Below, piece after piece: positions 32,791 to 43,848 of a stretch of DNA of 55,642 nucleotides (its first letter is position 1; each line of letters opens with the position of its first letter). The stretch is from NCBI GenBank assembly GCA_902543405.1, contig CACBYC010000008.1, positions 1 to 55,642 on the forward strand, read 5' to 3'. Made by a program: the position numbers and the translations under genes. The notes under the pieces are model-generated. The model was not told the origin of the DNA. It did no database searches and saw only the letters and a list, made by a program, of their open reading frames with translations. The DNA comes from an uncultured Pelagibacteraceae bacterium. Lineage in GTDB: Bacteria > Pseudomonadota > Alphaproteobacteria > Pelagibacterales > Pelagibacteraceae.

Positions 32791-34613
32791 GTAGCAGTAT
32801 TTTGTTTTTCGCTTTTTTTTCTTTCGTGAGGGTCCAGAATTGCTTTTCTAAGTCTGCAAGATTTAGGCGTGATTTCTAATGCTTCATCAATATTAAGCAT
32901 ACTTAACTGTTCTGCAATAGACATTTGTCTTACTGGAGTGAGAACTATATTTTCATCAGTACCTTGTGTTCTCATATTCGTAAGTTTTTTTCCTTTCATT
33001 ACATTAATTATCATATCACCAGGTTTTGGAGCTAAGCCCACAATCATTCCTGCATAAACTGGATCATTGTGTGTAACAAACATTTCTCCTCTAGCTTGCA
33101 AATTAAAAATTGAAAATGCAACAGCCTTGCCTTGTTCCATAGAGATTAAAGCACCATTTCTTCTTCCCTCCATGTATCCCTCAAAGTCTCCATAGGAGTG
33201 AAAAATTCTATTAATAACACCTGTTCCTTTAGTTAATGTTAAAAATCTGCTTGTGTATCCCATTAAACCTCTTGTAGGAGCTTGAAAAATAAGTCTTTTT
33301 TTATTTTTTCCAGTATCTTTTAGTTCAACCAATTTGCCCTTTCTCCTATTCATAGAATCTATAATTCTTGATGAATATTCTTCATCTAAATCCATAGTTA
33401 TTTCCTCAATTGGTTCTAACTTTTTTGAATTTTTGTCAGTTTTAAATAAAACTTTAGGAGGACTAACTGTCATTTCAAAGCCCTCTCGTCTCATTTGTGT
33501 TAATAATATTTCAAGCATCAGCTCTCCTCTTCCACTTATTTCAAATGCATCTTTATTTGCGTTTTCTGAGAAAGAAATTCCAACATTGTTTTGAGCTTCT
33601 AAAATTAGACGATCTCTTATCTGAGTACTTGTTAATTTTTTACCCTCAGTTCCTGCTAGTGGTGAGCTATTTACTGTTATTTTTATCGACATTGTTGGTG
33701 GATCGATCGGTGTTGCCTCAATTGGTTCATTTACCCCTAAATCACAAATAGTATCTGCTACATTTGCTTTTTCTAATCCAGCTATAACTACGATATCTCC
33801 AGCTTCTCCAACTTCAATGGGCACTTTTTTTGTGCCTTCATATCTAAAGATTTTTGTAAGTCTGCCTTCATCTACTTTTTCACCTTTTAAATTGATTGCT
33901 TTTATTTGTTGATTTGCTTTTGCCGTACCTTGTGAAATTCTTCCTACTAAGCTTCTGCCTAAAAAGTTATCAGCATAAAGTAGCGTCGATAGCATTGCAA
34001 ATGGTTTTGATCTATCAAATTGAGAGGGTTTTACATGATCCAAAACTAAATCTAAGAGCGGATTAAGATTTTCTCTTGGTCCGTCAATATCTTTAGATGC
34101 CCAACCAGACCTCCCACTTGCGTATAATACTGGAAAATCTAATTGCTCTTCATTAGCATCCAAACTAACAAATAAATCAAAAGTCTCATTTAAAACTTCA
34201 TCAGCCCTTTGATCGCTTTTGTCTAATTTATTTATTACTACAATTGGTTTTAATCCCTGTTTTAATGCTTTGCTTAATACAAATTTTGTTTGAGGCATGA
34301 CGCCTTCTGCAGAGTCTACTAACAATAATGCACCATCTGCTAAACTTAAAACTCTTTCAACCTCTGCTGCAAAATCTCTGTGACCCGGAGTATCAATAAT
34401 ATTTATTCTAGTATCTTTCCAATTAATCGAAGTAGGCTTAGCAAGAATTGTGATTCCTCTTTCTTTTTCCAGCTCTCCAGAATCCATTAATCTTTCATCA
34501 ACTACTTCGTTGTCTCTAAAGGAACCACTTTGTTTCATCAAATTATCAATCAGTGTTGTTTTTCCATGATCAACGTGAGCAATGATAGTGATGTTTCGAA
34601 TGTTATTATTCAT
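32787..34613 (-). CDS. typA: Ribosome-associated GTPase TypA/BipA
   Basis: A translational GTPase (608 residues) acting on the ribosome in large-subunit assembly and stress adaptation. G1 AHVDHGKTT (13-21), the switch I RGITI, G3 DTPGH and G4 NKLDK are all intact. The C-terminal half has the BipA-specific MEGRRNGALISMEQGKAVAFSIF and the late QLSMLNIDEALEITPKS. It lies on the same strand downstream of groESL but behind a strong terminator, so it needs its own promoter. Confidence 0.97.
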   Translation of the reverse strand: MNNNIRNITIIAHVDHGKTTLIDNLMKQSGSFRDNEVVDERLMDSGELEKERGITILAKPTSINWKDTRINIIDTPGHRDFAAEVERVLSLADGALLLVDSAEGVMPQTKFVLSKALKQGLKPIVVINKLDKSDQRADEVLNETFDLFVSLDANEEQLDFPVLYASGRSGWASKDIDGPRENLNPLLDLVLDHVKPSQFDRSKPFAMLSTLLYADNFLGRSLVGRISQGTAKANQQIKAINLKGEKVDEGRLTKIFRYEGTKKVPIEVGEAGDIVVIAGLEKANVADTICDLGVNEPIEATPIDPPTMSIKITVNSSPLAGTEGKKLTSTQIRDRLILEAQNNVGISFSENANKDAFEISGRGELMLEILLTQMRREGFEMTVSPPKVLFKTDKNSKKLEPIEEITMDLDEEYSSRIIDSMNRRKGKLVELKDTGKNKKRLIFQAPTRGLMGYTSRFLTLTKGTGVINRIFHSYGDFEGYMEGRRNGALISMEQGKAVAFSIFNLQARGEMFVTHNDPVYAGMIVGLAPKPGDMIINVMKGKKLTNMRTQGTDENIVLTPVRQMSIAEQLSMLNIDEALEITPKSCRLRKAILDPHERKKSEKQNTAT

Positions 34614-34657
34614 GGTTGAGGTTCTTATACATTTATACTTTTAATTGAAAACAAAAA

Positions 34658-34683
34658 AAAAGGGCAGAATAATCTGCCCTTTT
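34658..34683 (-). terminator. Intrinsic terminator of groESL
   Basis: AAAAGGGCAGA (34658-34668) pairs with TCTGCCCTTTT (34673-34683), an 11-base-pair stem with a four-base loop. In the groEL direction the stem is followed by a run of T. It lies 25 bases beyond the groEL stop and separates groESL from typA. Confidence 0.93.
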
Positions 34684-34708
34684 AAAATTTTTAGTTAGAC
34701 TTACTGGG

Positions 34709-36379
<1,671 letters not shown>

Positions 36380-36391
36380 TTATTTATTAAT

Positions 36392-36685
36392 TTATTTAGA
36401 AGTAGAGATACCCATAATGTCTGATTCTTTCATTATGCTGTATTCTTTACCATCAATTTTAACTTCAGTTCCTGACCATTTTCCAAAAAGAACTTTGTCA
36501 CCAACTTTAACATCCATCGGTATAATTTTTCCATCCTCAGTTTTTGATCCACCACCTACAGCAACTACTTTTCCTTCTTGTGGTTTCTCTTGCGCAGAAT
36601 CAGGGATGATAATTCCACCAGCAGTCTTTTCACTGCTATCCAAGACTTCGATTAAAACTCTATCGTGTAACGGTTTAAACTTCAT
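36392..36685 (-). CDS. groES: Co-chaperonin GroES
   Basis: The 97-residue heptameric lid of GroEL. It begins [30 protein letters not shown], including the mobile loop, and has GKVVAVGGG and [21 protein letters not shown]. The start is fixed by AAAGGAGTAAATATG, a 15-base context identical to that of hsp20. First gene of the operon, 27 bases from groEL. Confidence 0.99.
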   Translation of the reverse strand: MKFKPLHDRVLIEVLDSSEKTAGGIIIPDSAQEKPQEGKVVAVGGGSKTEDGKIIPMDVKVGDKVLFGKWSGTEVKIDGKEYSIMKESDIMGISTSK

Positions 36686-36709
36686 ATTTACTCCTTTAAA
36701 TTAGTGTTC

Positions 36710-36738
36710 ATATAGATGCATGTGACTATGATTTCAAG
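36710..36738 (-). promoter_or_regulatory. Candidate heat-shock (sigma-32) promoter of groESL
   Basis: On the minus strand CTTG (36738-36735) is followed after 18 bases by TCTATAT (36716-36710). This is close to the alphaproteobacterial RpoH consensus CTTG-N17/18-CYTATNT, and the extended CTTGAAA also matches the E. coli form. Transcription would start near 36703. No CIRCE inverted repeat is present, so HrcA control is unlikely. Confidence 0.6.
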
Positions 36739-36805
36739 ATCCGGCCTCAAATTTATAAATAAGAAAATTCAAGAATTTATTAGATTTTTAAGCTATATCT
36801 GAAAT

Positions 36806-37621
36806 ATGAGTAAAAATTTAGATGAATCAGGCTTAAAATCAATATTCAGTGAATATGACTTATTTTTCATAGATATCTGGGGTGTAGTACACAACGGAAT
36901 AAAGCTACATGAGAATGCTGTGAAAGTTTTAAATGAATTATCTAACAATGAAAAAAAATTCATATTATTGACAAATGCTCCAAGACCCAACCTGACAGTA
37001 ATCAATACTCTAAAAAAAATGGGATTAAATGATTTTTCTGATACAGTTTTTACATCTGGAGAAGCTTCAAAAAGATATCTTTTAGAAAATTTCAACAATA
37101 AAAAATTTTTTCACTTAGGACCACCAAGAGATTTTGATTTATTTAAAACTTTTGAAGATAATAAAGTGCTTAATATAGACGACTCGGATTATTTATTATG
37201 TTCAGGTCTTTTTGAAGAACATGAAGATGACCTAGGGTATTACAAAAATCTTTTATCAAAACATATAACTAAAAAAATGATATGCACTAACCCTGATTTA
37301 ATAGTTGATCGAGGCGACAAAAGAGAATATTGCGCAGGCTCTATTGCAAAATCATTTGAAGAAATTGAGGGTGAGGTGATTTATTTTGGTAAACCGTATC
37401 CACCTGTTTATGAAATTTCGGCAGATGTAAATAACAAAAAAATATTATGTATTGGTGATAATTTAAATACAGATATAAAGGGTGCTAACATACAAAATTT
37501 TGATTCATTGCTTATTACAGGTGGTATACATAGAGAAGAAATTTCAAAATTATCAATTAAAAATGTACTTAAAAATTATGAAGCAAAAATTGACTTTTTT
37601 CAGAAAGAATTAAAATGGTAA
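36806..37621 (+). CDS. HAD-superfamily class IIA hydrolase (TIGR01459-like)
   Basis: A 271-residue NagD-like phosphatase. The nucleophile motif FFIDIWGVVHNG has Asp23 and Asp25, and it continues with FILLTNAPRP (motif II) and GKPYPPVYEI, then CIGDNLNTDIKGA (motif IV). The early DIWGVVHNG is characteristic of the alphaproteobacterial family that sits beside ribF and ileS. The substrate is unknown; a role near flavin synthesis is a guess from context. It overlaps ribF by seven bases. Confidence 0.88.
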   Translation: MSKNLDESGLKSIFSEYDLFFIDIWGVVHNGIKLHENAVKVLNELSNNEKKFILLTNAPRPNLTVINTLKKMGLNDFSDTVFTSGEASKRYLLENFNNKKFFHLGPPRDFDLFKTFEDNKVLNIDDSDYLLCSGLFEEHEDDLGYYKNLLSKHITKKMICTNPDLIVDRGDKREYCAGSIAKSFEEIEGEVIYFGKPYPPVYEISADVNNKKILCIGDNLNTDIKGANIQNFDSLLITGGIHREEISKLSIKNVLKNYEAKIDFFQKELKW

Positions 37622-38544
37622 AAAAATTAAAGATTTTTAATAATTTTAATATTCCAGGTAAATTTAAAAAATCAATTATCTTAATAGGTAATTTTGATGG
37701 CTTACATTCAGGGCATCAAAAATTATTTGAGTTAGCTAAAAAATATAAAACAAAATATAAATCTAAAATTGGTGTTGTTACTTTTGATCCTATACCTAAA
37801 ATGTTTTTTAATACAAATATTAAAAATTACAGAATATCGAATTTTAATCAAAAAGTTATTTATTTAAAAAAATTTGGTGTTGATTTTGTAATTAATAAAA
37901 AATTTGATAAAAATTTTTCCAAAATCACTTACTATGAATTCATAAAAAATATTTTATCCAAAAAACTTAGATCAAAGTTTATATTTGTTAGTAATAACTT
38001 TAGATTTGGCCATAAAAGAGAGGGCGATGTAGCAGTGCTTAAAAAATTTGAGAATGATTTTAATTATAATTTAATAAATCCAACGCCTTTGATGAAAAAC
38101 AAAAAAATAATCTCATCAACTATAATTAGAAAGTTGCTTGAAGAGGGAAAGCTATCAAAAGCAAATACTTTTTTGAAAAGAAACTGGGAAATTGAGGGAA
38201 AAGTTCAAAGAGGCAGAATGATGGGACAAAAAATTGGTTTCCCAACTTGTAATATCGATATTGGAAATTATGTTATAGCAATGCCTGGTGTTTATGCTGT
38301 AAAAGCCAGAATTAATGATAGAAGAAAATTCTATAAAGGAATTGCAAATTTAGGTTATAGACCCACTTTTAACCAAAAAAAAATACTTTTAGAGGTAAAT
38401 ATTTTTAATTTTTCAGGAAATCTTTATAATAAAAAATTATCTGTAGAATTTTTAAAATTTATAAGAGGAGAAAAAAAATTCAAAGGTATCAGCGAGTTAA
38501 AAAATCAAATTAAAAAAGATATTTTAAAAGCTAAAAAAACATAA
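37615..38544 (+). CDS. ribF: Bifunctional riboflavin kinase/FMN adenylyltransferase
   Basis: Makes FMN from riboflavin and then FAD. The N-terminal adenylyltransferase domain has GNFDGLHSGHQ (25-35) and the later SSTIIRKLLEEG. The C-terminal kinase domain has GQKIGFPTCNID, PGVYAVKARI and IANLGYRPTF. At 309 residues it is normal. Start and stop overlap the neighbours on both sides, including a TAATG junction with ileS. Confidence 0.96.
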   Translation: MVKKLKIFNNFNIPGKFKKSIILIGNFDGLHSGHQKLFELAKKYKTKYKSKIGVVTFDPIPKMFFNTNIKNYRISNFNQKVIYLKKFGVDFVINKKFDKNFSKITYYEFIKNILSKKLRSKFIFVSNNFRFGHKREGDVAVLKKFENDFNYNLINPTPLMKNKKIISSTIIRKLLEEGKLSKANTFLKRNWEIEGKVQRGRMMGQKIGFPTCNIDIGNYVIAMPGVYAVKARINDRRKFYKGIANLGYRPTFNQKKILLEVNIFNFSGNLYNKKLSVEFLKFIRGEKKFKGISELKNQIKKDILKAKKT

Positions 38545-41285
38545 TGAGCAAGGAACATTTAAACTTACCTAAAACTGCTTTTTCTATGAAAGCAAATCTA
38601 CCAAATAAAGAACCTGAATATTTGAAATATTGGGATAAGATTAATTTATATGAAAAACTAAGATCTCAAAGTAAAGGCAAAGAAAAATTTGTCTTACACG
38701 ATGGACCTCCATATGCAAATGGAAATATTCATATGGGTACTGCATTAAATAAAATTCTTAAAGATATAATAATTAAATTTCATCAAATGGATGGCAAAGA
38801 CTCAGTTTATGTACCTGGATGGGATTGTCATGGCTTACCAATTGAATGGAAAATTGAGGAACAATACAAAAAAAATAAAAAAAATAAAAATGATGTACCT
38901 ATTATTGAATTTAGAAAAGAATGTAGAGATTTTGCGAGTAAATGGATTAATATTCATAAAGATCAATTTAAAAGATTAGGAGTAATTGGAGACTGGGAAA
39001 ACTATTATTCAACTATGAGTTTCGATGCAGAAGCTCAAATTGTAAGAGAACTTGGAAAATTTTTAAAAGAGGGTAGTTTGTACAAAGGTTACAAACCTGT
39101 CTTATGGTCTACAGTTGAAAAAACAGCTTTAGCAGATGCAGAAGTGGAATATAAAAATCATGTATCTGATACAATCTATGTAGCCTTTCCAGTAAATAAA
39201 TCTAATATCAAAGAACTAATTGGTTCGAACGTTCTTATTTGGACTACAACCCCATGGACGATACCAGCTAATAAAGCATTAGCCTATAACCAAGGTTTGA
39301 ATTATGTTTTATGCGAAATAGATAATAAAGATATTTTACAAAATGAAAAAGTAGTTATTGCAAAAGAACTTTTGACATCTGTTGCAAAAGACACTGATTA
39401 CAAAATTAATATATTAAAAGAATTCAAAGGAAAAGAATTTGATGGAACTGTTTGTAGTCATCCATTTTATGAAATTGGCTATGAATATGATGTTCCAATG
39501 CTCGAGGCAAGATTTGTAACAACTGAACAAGGAACAGGAATTGTTCATTGTGCTCCAAGTCATGGACCTGATGATTTTAATTTGTGTATCAATAATGGAA
39601 TAAAAGCAATTGAAACAGTTGATGATGATGGAAGGTACACGAAACACATACCTATATTTGAAGGAACACATATTTTTAAAGCAAATGATATTGTTATAGA
39701 AAAGCTTAAAGAACTAAAAGGTCTTTTGAACAATGGAAAACTAACACATTCTTACCCACATTCTTGGAGATCAAAAGCTCCTTTAGTTCACAGAGCAACA
39801 CCTCAATGGTTCATTTCAATGGAAAGTCATAAGCTAAGAGACAAAGCACTTAAAGCAATAAATGATACCACTTTTTATCCAAGCAAAGGAAAAGAAAGAA
39901 TTAAAGCAATGATAGAGACAAGGCCAGATTGGTGTGTCTCTAGGCAGAGAGTTTGGGGCGTTCCACTTCCGATATTTATTTCCAAAAAAACTGGAGAAAT
40001 TCTTATTGATGAGGAAGTTTTTGAGAATATTGCAAAAATTTATGAAAAAGAAGGCTCAGACTGTTGGTTTGAAGATAATTTTCAGAGACTACTCGGTGAC
40101 AAATATAAAGCAGAAGATTTTGATAAGACTAGTGATATTGTAGAAGTATGGTTTGACAGTGGATCAACTCATTCTTTTGTTTTAGAAAAAAGGGAAGATT
40201 TAAAATGGCCTGCTTCAATGTATCTAGAGGGTTCAGATCAACATAGAGGTTGGTTTCATTCTTCACTGTTAGAGTCATGTGGAACAAGAGGTAGAGCACC
40301 ATTTGAAAGTATTTTATCCCACGGGTTTGTTGTTGATGGAAAAGGACTTAAAATGTCTAAATCAACAGGCAATGTTATAGCTCCAGAAGATATTCTAAAA
40401 AAATATGGTGCTGATATACTTAGAATTTGGGTTGCTTCATCAAATTATGCTGAGGATTTAAGAATAGACTATTCAATTTTAGACCAGCACTCTGAGTCAT
40501 ATAGAAAAATAAGAAATACTTTCAGATATCTTTTAGGAAATATACAAGACGAATATTCAAAAATAGATTTTGATAAAATTAATTTAAATAATATTCCTGA
40601 ATTAGAAAAGTATATGCTGCATAGATTGTATGTGATAGATGAGAGTTTTAATGAATACTTTAAGTCATATAATTTTCATAATTTATATAAAGAATTATTA
40701 AATTTTTGTACTGTAGAACTCTCAGCATTTTATTTTGATATTAGAAAAGATCTTCTTTATTGTGACCCAAAAGACTCAAAAAAACGCTCTGACTGTATCT
40801 TAATTTTAAAAGTAATTCTAGAATGTTTATTAAAATGGTTTGCGCCAATCCTATCATTTACTACTGAAGAAATTTATCATTTAATTCAAAAGGAAGATGA
40901 TAAAGGAAGTATTCATTTACAAAAATTTGTTAAAATTCCAAATAAGTGGAAAAATGAAGAATTGAACGACAAATGGAATAAACTTAAATTGATTAGAGAC
41001 GAAGCAAACATTAGTATTGAAAGTAAAAGGGCAGATAAAATTATTGGTTCAAGTTTAGAGGCAAATATTGAGATAAAAATTAAAGATAAAGACATGTATA
41101 GTTTGGCTCAGAACCATGATTTTTCTGAAATTTGCATTACATCTTCTGCTTCAATCTTGAATGATAACAATTTAGAAAAAGAAATTGAGATCACTAGTTC
41201 AAAAGCTGTTGGAAATAAGTGCTCAGTTTGTTGGAAAATTAGAGAAAATATTTGTGAAAGAGATGGTAACTGTCATCTTTCATGA
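38544..41285 (+). CDS. ileS: Isoleucyl-tRNA synthetase
   Basis: Class I aminoacyl-tRNA synthetase of 913 residues. The HIGH signature appears as HMGT (63-66) within GPPYANGNIHMGTALNK; the KMSKS loop is standard at 603-607. An editing domain with TTTPWTIPANKALAY is present. The C-terminal zinc site is short: KCSVCW with Cys893 and Cys896, then Cys904 and Cys910 in ICERDGNCHLS, in place of the usual longer two-CxxC finger. It overlaps lspA by four bases. Confidence 0.97.
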   Translation: MSKEHLNLPKTAFSMKANLPNKEPEYLKYWDKINLYEKLRSQSKGKEKFVLHDGPPYANGNIHMGTALNKILKDIIIKFHQMDGKDSVYVPGWDCHGLPIEWKIEEQYKKNKKNKNDVPIIEFRKECRDFASKWINIHKDQFKRLGVIGDWENYYSTMSFDAEAQIVRELGKFLKEGSLYKGYKPVLWSTVEKTALADAEVEYKNHVSDTIYVAFPVNKSNIKELIGSNVLIWTTTPWTIPANKALAYNQGLNYVLCEIDNKDILQNEKVVIAKELLTSVAKDTDYKINILKEFKGKEFDGTVCSHPFYEIGYEYDVPMLEARFVTTEQGTGIVHCAPSHGPDDFNLCINNGIKAIETVDDDGRYTKHIPIFEGTHIFKANDIVIEKLKELKGLLNNGKLTHSYPHSWRSKAPLVHRATPQWFISMESHKLRDKALKAINDTTFYPSKGKERIKAMIETRPDWCVSRQRVWGVPLPIFISKKTGEILIDEEVFENIAKIYEKEGSDCWFEDNFQRLLGDKYKAEDFDKTSDIVEVWFDSGSTHSFVLEKREDLKWPASMYLEGSDQHRGWFHSSLLESCGTRGRAPFESILSHGFVVDGKGLKMSKSTGNVIAPEDILKKYGADILRIWVASSNYAEDLRIDYSILDQHSESYRKIRNTFRYLLGNIQDEYSKIDFDKINLNNIPELEKYMLHRLYVIDESFNEYFKSYNFHNLYKELLNFCTVELSAFYFDIRKDLLYCDPKDSKKRSDCILILKVILECLLKWFAPILSFTTEEIYHLIQKEDDKGSIHLQKFVKIPNKWKNEELNDKWNKLKLIRDEANISIESKRADKIIGSSLEANIEIKIKDKDMYSLAQNHDFSEICITSSASILNDNNLEKEIEITSSKAVGNKCSVCWKIRENICERDGNCHLS

Positions 41286-41770
41286 AAAGTGAAAATATTA
41301 AAAAAATAGTAATAAGTATTTTCATTATATTATTCATTTTCTTATTAGATAGAATATCAAAAATACTTATTCTAAATATATTAGAGGAAACTGGACAAGT
41401 AGATATTTACATAAACTCATTTTTAAATTTTTATCTAGTTTGGAATAAAGGAATAGGTTTTGGCTTATTATCTTCGGATCAAGATCTTTTTTATAATGTA
41501 GTCACCATTTTAATTATCTTAATTAATTTTGTTATAATTTATCTATTATTTAAGGAAAAAGGTCTAAAATATTATTTTTTAATTATTATTTTAGGAGGCT
41601 CATTAGGCAATCTATTTGATAGGATTTATTATAGAGCTGTCCCAGACTTTTTTGATCTGAATTATAATGGATACCACTGGTTTGTTTTCAATGTGGCTGA
41701 TATTTTTATAACAATTGGAATTTTTTTACTTATTCTAGCCGAATTAATAAGTTATAAAAAAAGTAAATGA
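41282..41770 (+). CDS. lspA: Lipoprotein signal peptidase II
   Basis: Inner-membrane aspartyl peptidase (162 residues, four helices) that removes signal peptides from prolipoproteins. The likely catalytic aspartates are Asp122 in VPDFFDLNY and Asp140 in FNVADIF, in the family's GGSLGNLFDR context. It overlaps ileS and the BamF-like gene by four bases each (ATGA). Clients in this window include the proteins at 6179, 19631 and 41767. Confidence 0.97.
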   Translation: MKSENIKKIVISIFIILFIFLLDRISKILILNILEETGQVDIYINSFLNFYLVWNKGIGFGLLSSDQDLFYNVVTILIILINFVIIYLLFKEKGLKYYFLIIILGGSLGNLFDRIYYRAVPDFFDLNYNGYHWFVFNVADIFITIGIFLLILAELISYKKSK

Positions 41771-42114
41771 ATAAATTCTTTAAAATTTCTAAGTTATTTT
41801 TTATCTTATTATTTTTATATTCATGTGGTTCCGTTGGAGAAGCTTTACAAGGTAAGAAAAGATCAGATCAAGGAGATGAATTTTTGATCGATAAAAAAAA
41901 TCCATTAGTTATGCCTCCAGATTTTGATAAATTACCAAAGCCAGGAGAAGCAAATATAGATTCAACAAAAGATATTTCAAGTAATCAATCAAATATAAAA
42001 GATTTACTTAAAAAGCAGAATGATTGTGTATTAGAAAATAATTGTGATGAAAATACCATATCTTCTGATAAGTCTTCATCTATTGAAAGTTCTATATTAA
42101 AAAAAATTAAGTAA
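41767..42114 (+). CDS. BamF-like DUF3035 lipoprotein
   Basis: A 115-residue lipoprotein with Cys20 in FLYSCGS. After the anchor it carries KRSDQGDEFLIDKKNPLVMPPDF, matching the DUF3035 pattern (R, DEF, then PL and PPDF) of the alphaproteobacterial BAM subunit BamF. That motif resembles the part of BamC that binds BamD. The rest is polar and disordered. Location right after lspA agrees with the family. The role in outer-membrane protein assembly is inferred. Confidence 0.8.
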   Translation: MNKFFKISKLFFILLFLYSCGSVGEALQGKKRSDQGDEFLIDKKNPLVMPPDFDKLPKPGEANIDSTKDISSNQSNIKDLLKKQNDCVLENNCDENTISSDKSSSIESSILKKIK

Positions 42115-42118
42115 AAAC

Positions 42119-43288
42119 ATGTTCTCAAAAAACATACTTTTTAAAAATTTTCAAATTAAGAGAAATATTAAGGATATAAAAAAAATAAATAAAATTTTAA
42201 AAAAAGAGCTAATATTAAGTGCTTCTTTATTTAATACGCTTACGACTAGTTATAAATATAGTTTTAAAAAAAATATTATTAAAAAGTATAATAATTATCA
42301 TAATATAAATCTAATTGGTATGGGTGGATCAATATTAGGAACTGAAGCAATTCACGATTTTTTAAAATTTAAAATTAAAAAAAAAATTAATTTTTTTAAT
42401 AATTTGAACAATCAAATTAAACTTGAACCTAATAGAAAATCTATTAATTTAATTATTTCTAAATCAGGAAACACACTTGAAACAATTTCTAATTCAAACT
42501 TAATTCTTAAGTCTCAAAAAAAAAATAAAAATATAGTAATTACTGAGGCGAAGTCTAGTTTTTTAAATTTATTAGCAAAAAAGTTAAAAGCAGAAATAGT
42601 TGAGCATAAAAATTATATTGGTGGAAGGTACTCTGTTTTGTCCGAAGTAGGAATGTTGCCCGCTCAATTATTGGGATTGAATGAAGCTAAGTTTAAAAGG
42701 TTTAATAATTTAATTAAAAATAAATCCTTCATAAACTCATTAATTACTAATGTAAGTTTTATTTCAAATTGTGTCTCGCAAGGAAAGAAAAATTCTGTAA
42801 TTTTAAATTATGATGAGAGCTCAGAAAATCTATTTAGATGGTATCAGCAATTAACAGCTGAGAGTTTAGGAAAAAAAAATAAAGGTATTTTTCCTATCAT
42901 ATCATCAATGCCTAAAGACAATCATAGTTTACTTCAGTTATATTTAGATGGACCAAAGAATAACTTTTTCACATTTTTTGGTGTCTTAAATGAAAAAACA
43001 AACAACTTAGATAACAGTAATTTATTTGGGAATTTTTTAAATTTAAAAAATAAAAGTGTTAGTCAAATTGTACAAGCTCAAAGACAAGCTACTCAAATAG
43101 TTTTTAAAAAAAAGAAAATACCATTCAGAAGTATTGAGGTTTTGAAAAGAAACGAAGAAACTATAGGAGAGCTTTTTTCTTTTTTTGTATTAGAAACAAT
43201 TTTACTTGGAAGAGTTATGAAGGTAAATCCTTTCGACCAACCATCAGTTGAATTAATTAAAACTGAAACATCAAAAATACTTAATTAA
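42119..43288 (+). CDS. pgi: Glucose-6-phosphate isomerase, short form
   Basis: Interconverts glucose-6-phosphate and fructose-6-phosphate. The 389-residue protein is shorter than E. coli Pgi (549) but retains the active-site elements: IGMGGSILGTEA, ISKSGNTLETI, GGRYSVLSEVG, QQLTAESLGKKNKG, DNHSLLQLYLDGP and NPFDQPSVELIK with the late Lys. The early part is Lys/Asn rich and divergent. Last gene of the run beginning at 36806; its stop overlaps the rsmD stop in TTAA. Confidence 0.93.
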   Translation: MFSKNILFKNFQIKRNIKDIKKINKILKKELILSASLFNTLTTSYKYSFKKNIIKKYNNYHNINLIGMGGSILGTEAIHDFLKFKIKKKINFFNNLNNQIKLEPNRKSINLIISKSGNTLETISNSNLILKSQKKNKNIVITEAKSSFLNLLAKKLKAEIVEHKNYIGGRYSVLSEVGMLPAQLLGLNEAKFKRFNNLIKNKSFINSLITNVSFISNCVSQGKKNSVILNYDESSENLFRWYQQLTAESLGKKNKGIFPIISSMPKDNHSLLQLYLDGPKNNFFTFFGVLNEKTNNLDNSNLFGNFLNLKNKSVSQIVQAQRQATQIVFKKKKIPFRSIEVLKRNEETIGELFSFFVLETILLGRVMKVNPFDQPSVELIKTETSKILN

Positions 43289-43848
43289 ATCAATTTGCAA
43301 AAAAATATTTTTGATAAACCATAATTTTTTTCTTCTAATATATCGAGATATTGTGAAATCTTATCATCTGATTTTTTGTTTCTATGTATAATTAATATAG
43401 AATTTATATCTGTAATTTTGAGTTTCTTAATTTGATCTATTAAACTTTTTATTTTTCTATCTTTAAAGGGAGGGTCTAAAAAAATTATATCAAATACCAT
43501 CTTTTTAAAGTTTGAGTCTTCTAAATTATAAGCACTATTATTATATATTTTACTTTTATTTTCTAGTTTTAGGTTAGAGATATTTTTTTTTAAAATTTTT
43601 AAAGAATTACGATAATTTTCAAAAAAAAATACTTCTGCTGCCCCTCTAGATAAACACTCAATTCCAAATGATCCAGTACCAGAAAATAAATCTAAAACTT
43701 TTGAATTGTTAATTTTTGTAGATAATTTATTGGAGTGATCTAAAATATTGAAAATCGACTCCCTTACCATATCTTTCAGTGGTCTAGTTGATTTGTCTAA
43801 TGGTTCTGATAATTTTTTCCCTTTTAATTCTCCTGAAATAATTCTCAT
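43285..43848 (-). CDS. rsmD: 16S rRNA (guanine-966-N2)-methyltransferase RsmD
   Basis: Rossmann-fold methyltransferase (187 residues) modifying G966 of 16S rRNA. It has the N-terminal RIISGELKGKKL, RPLKDMVRESIFNIL, SAM motif VLDLFSGTGSFGIECLSRGA and the catalytic IIFLDPPF. It overlaps purD by four bases on the same strand, so the two are probably co-transcribed. Confidence 0.95.
   Translation of the reverse strand: MRIISGELKGKKLSEPLDKSTRPLKDMVRESIFNILDHSNKLSTKINNSKVLDLFSGTGSFGIECLSRGAAEVFFFENYRNSLKILKKNISNLKLENKSKIYNNSAYNLEDSNFKKMVFDIIFLDPPFKDRKIKSLIDQIKKLKITDINSILIIHRNKKSDDKISQYLDILEEKNYGLSKIFFCKLI

Noticed and set aside
36686..36805. CIRCE element (HrcA site) before groES
   Set aside because: No TTAGCACTC/GAGTGCTAA inverted repeat is present; TTAGTGTTCA resembles one arm only.
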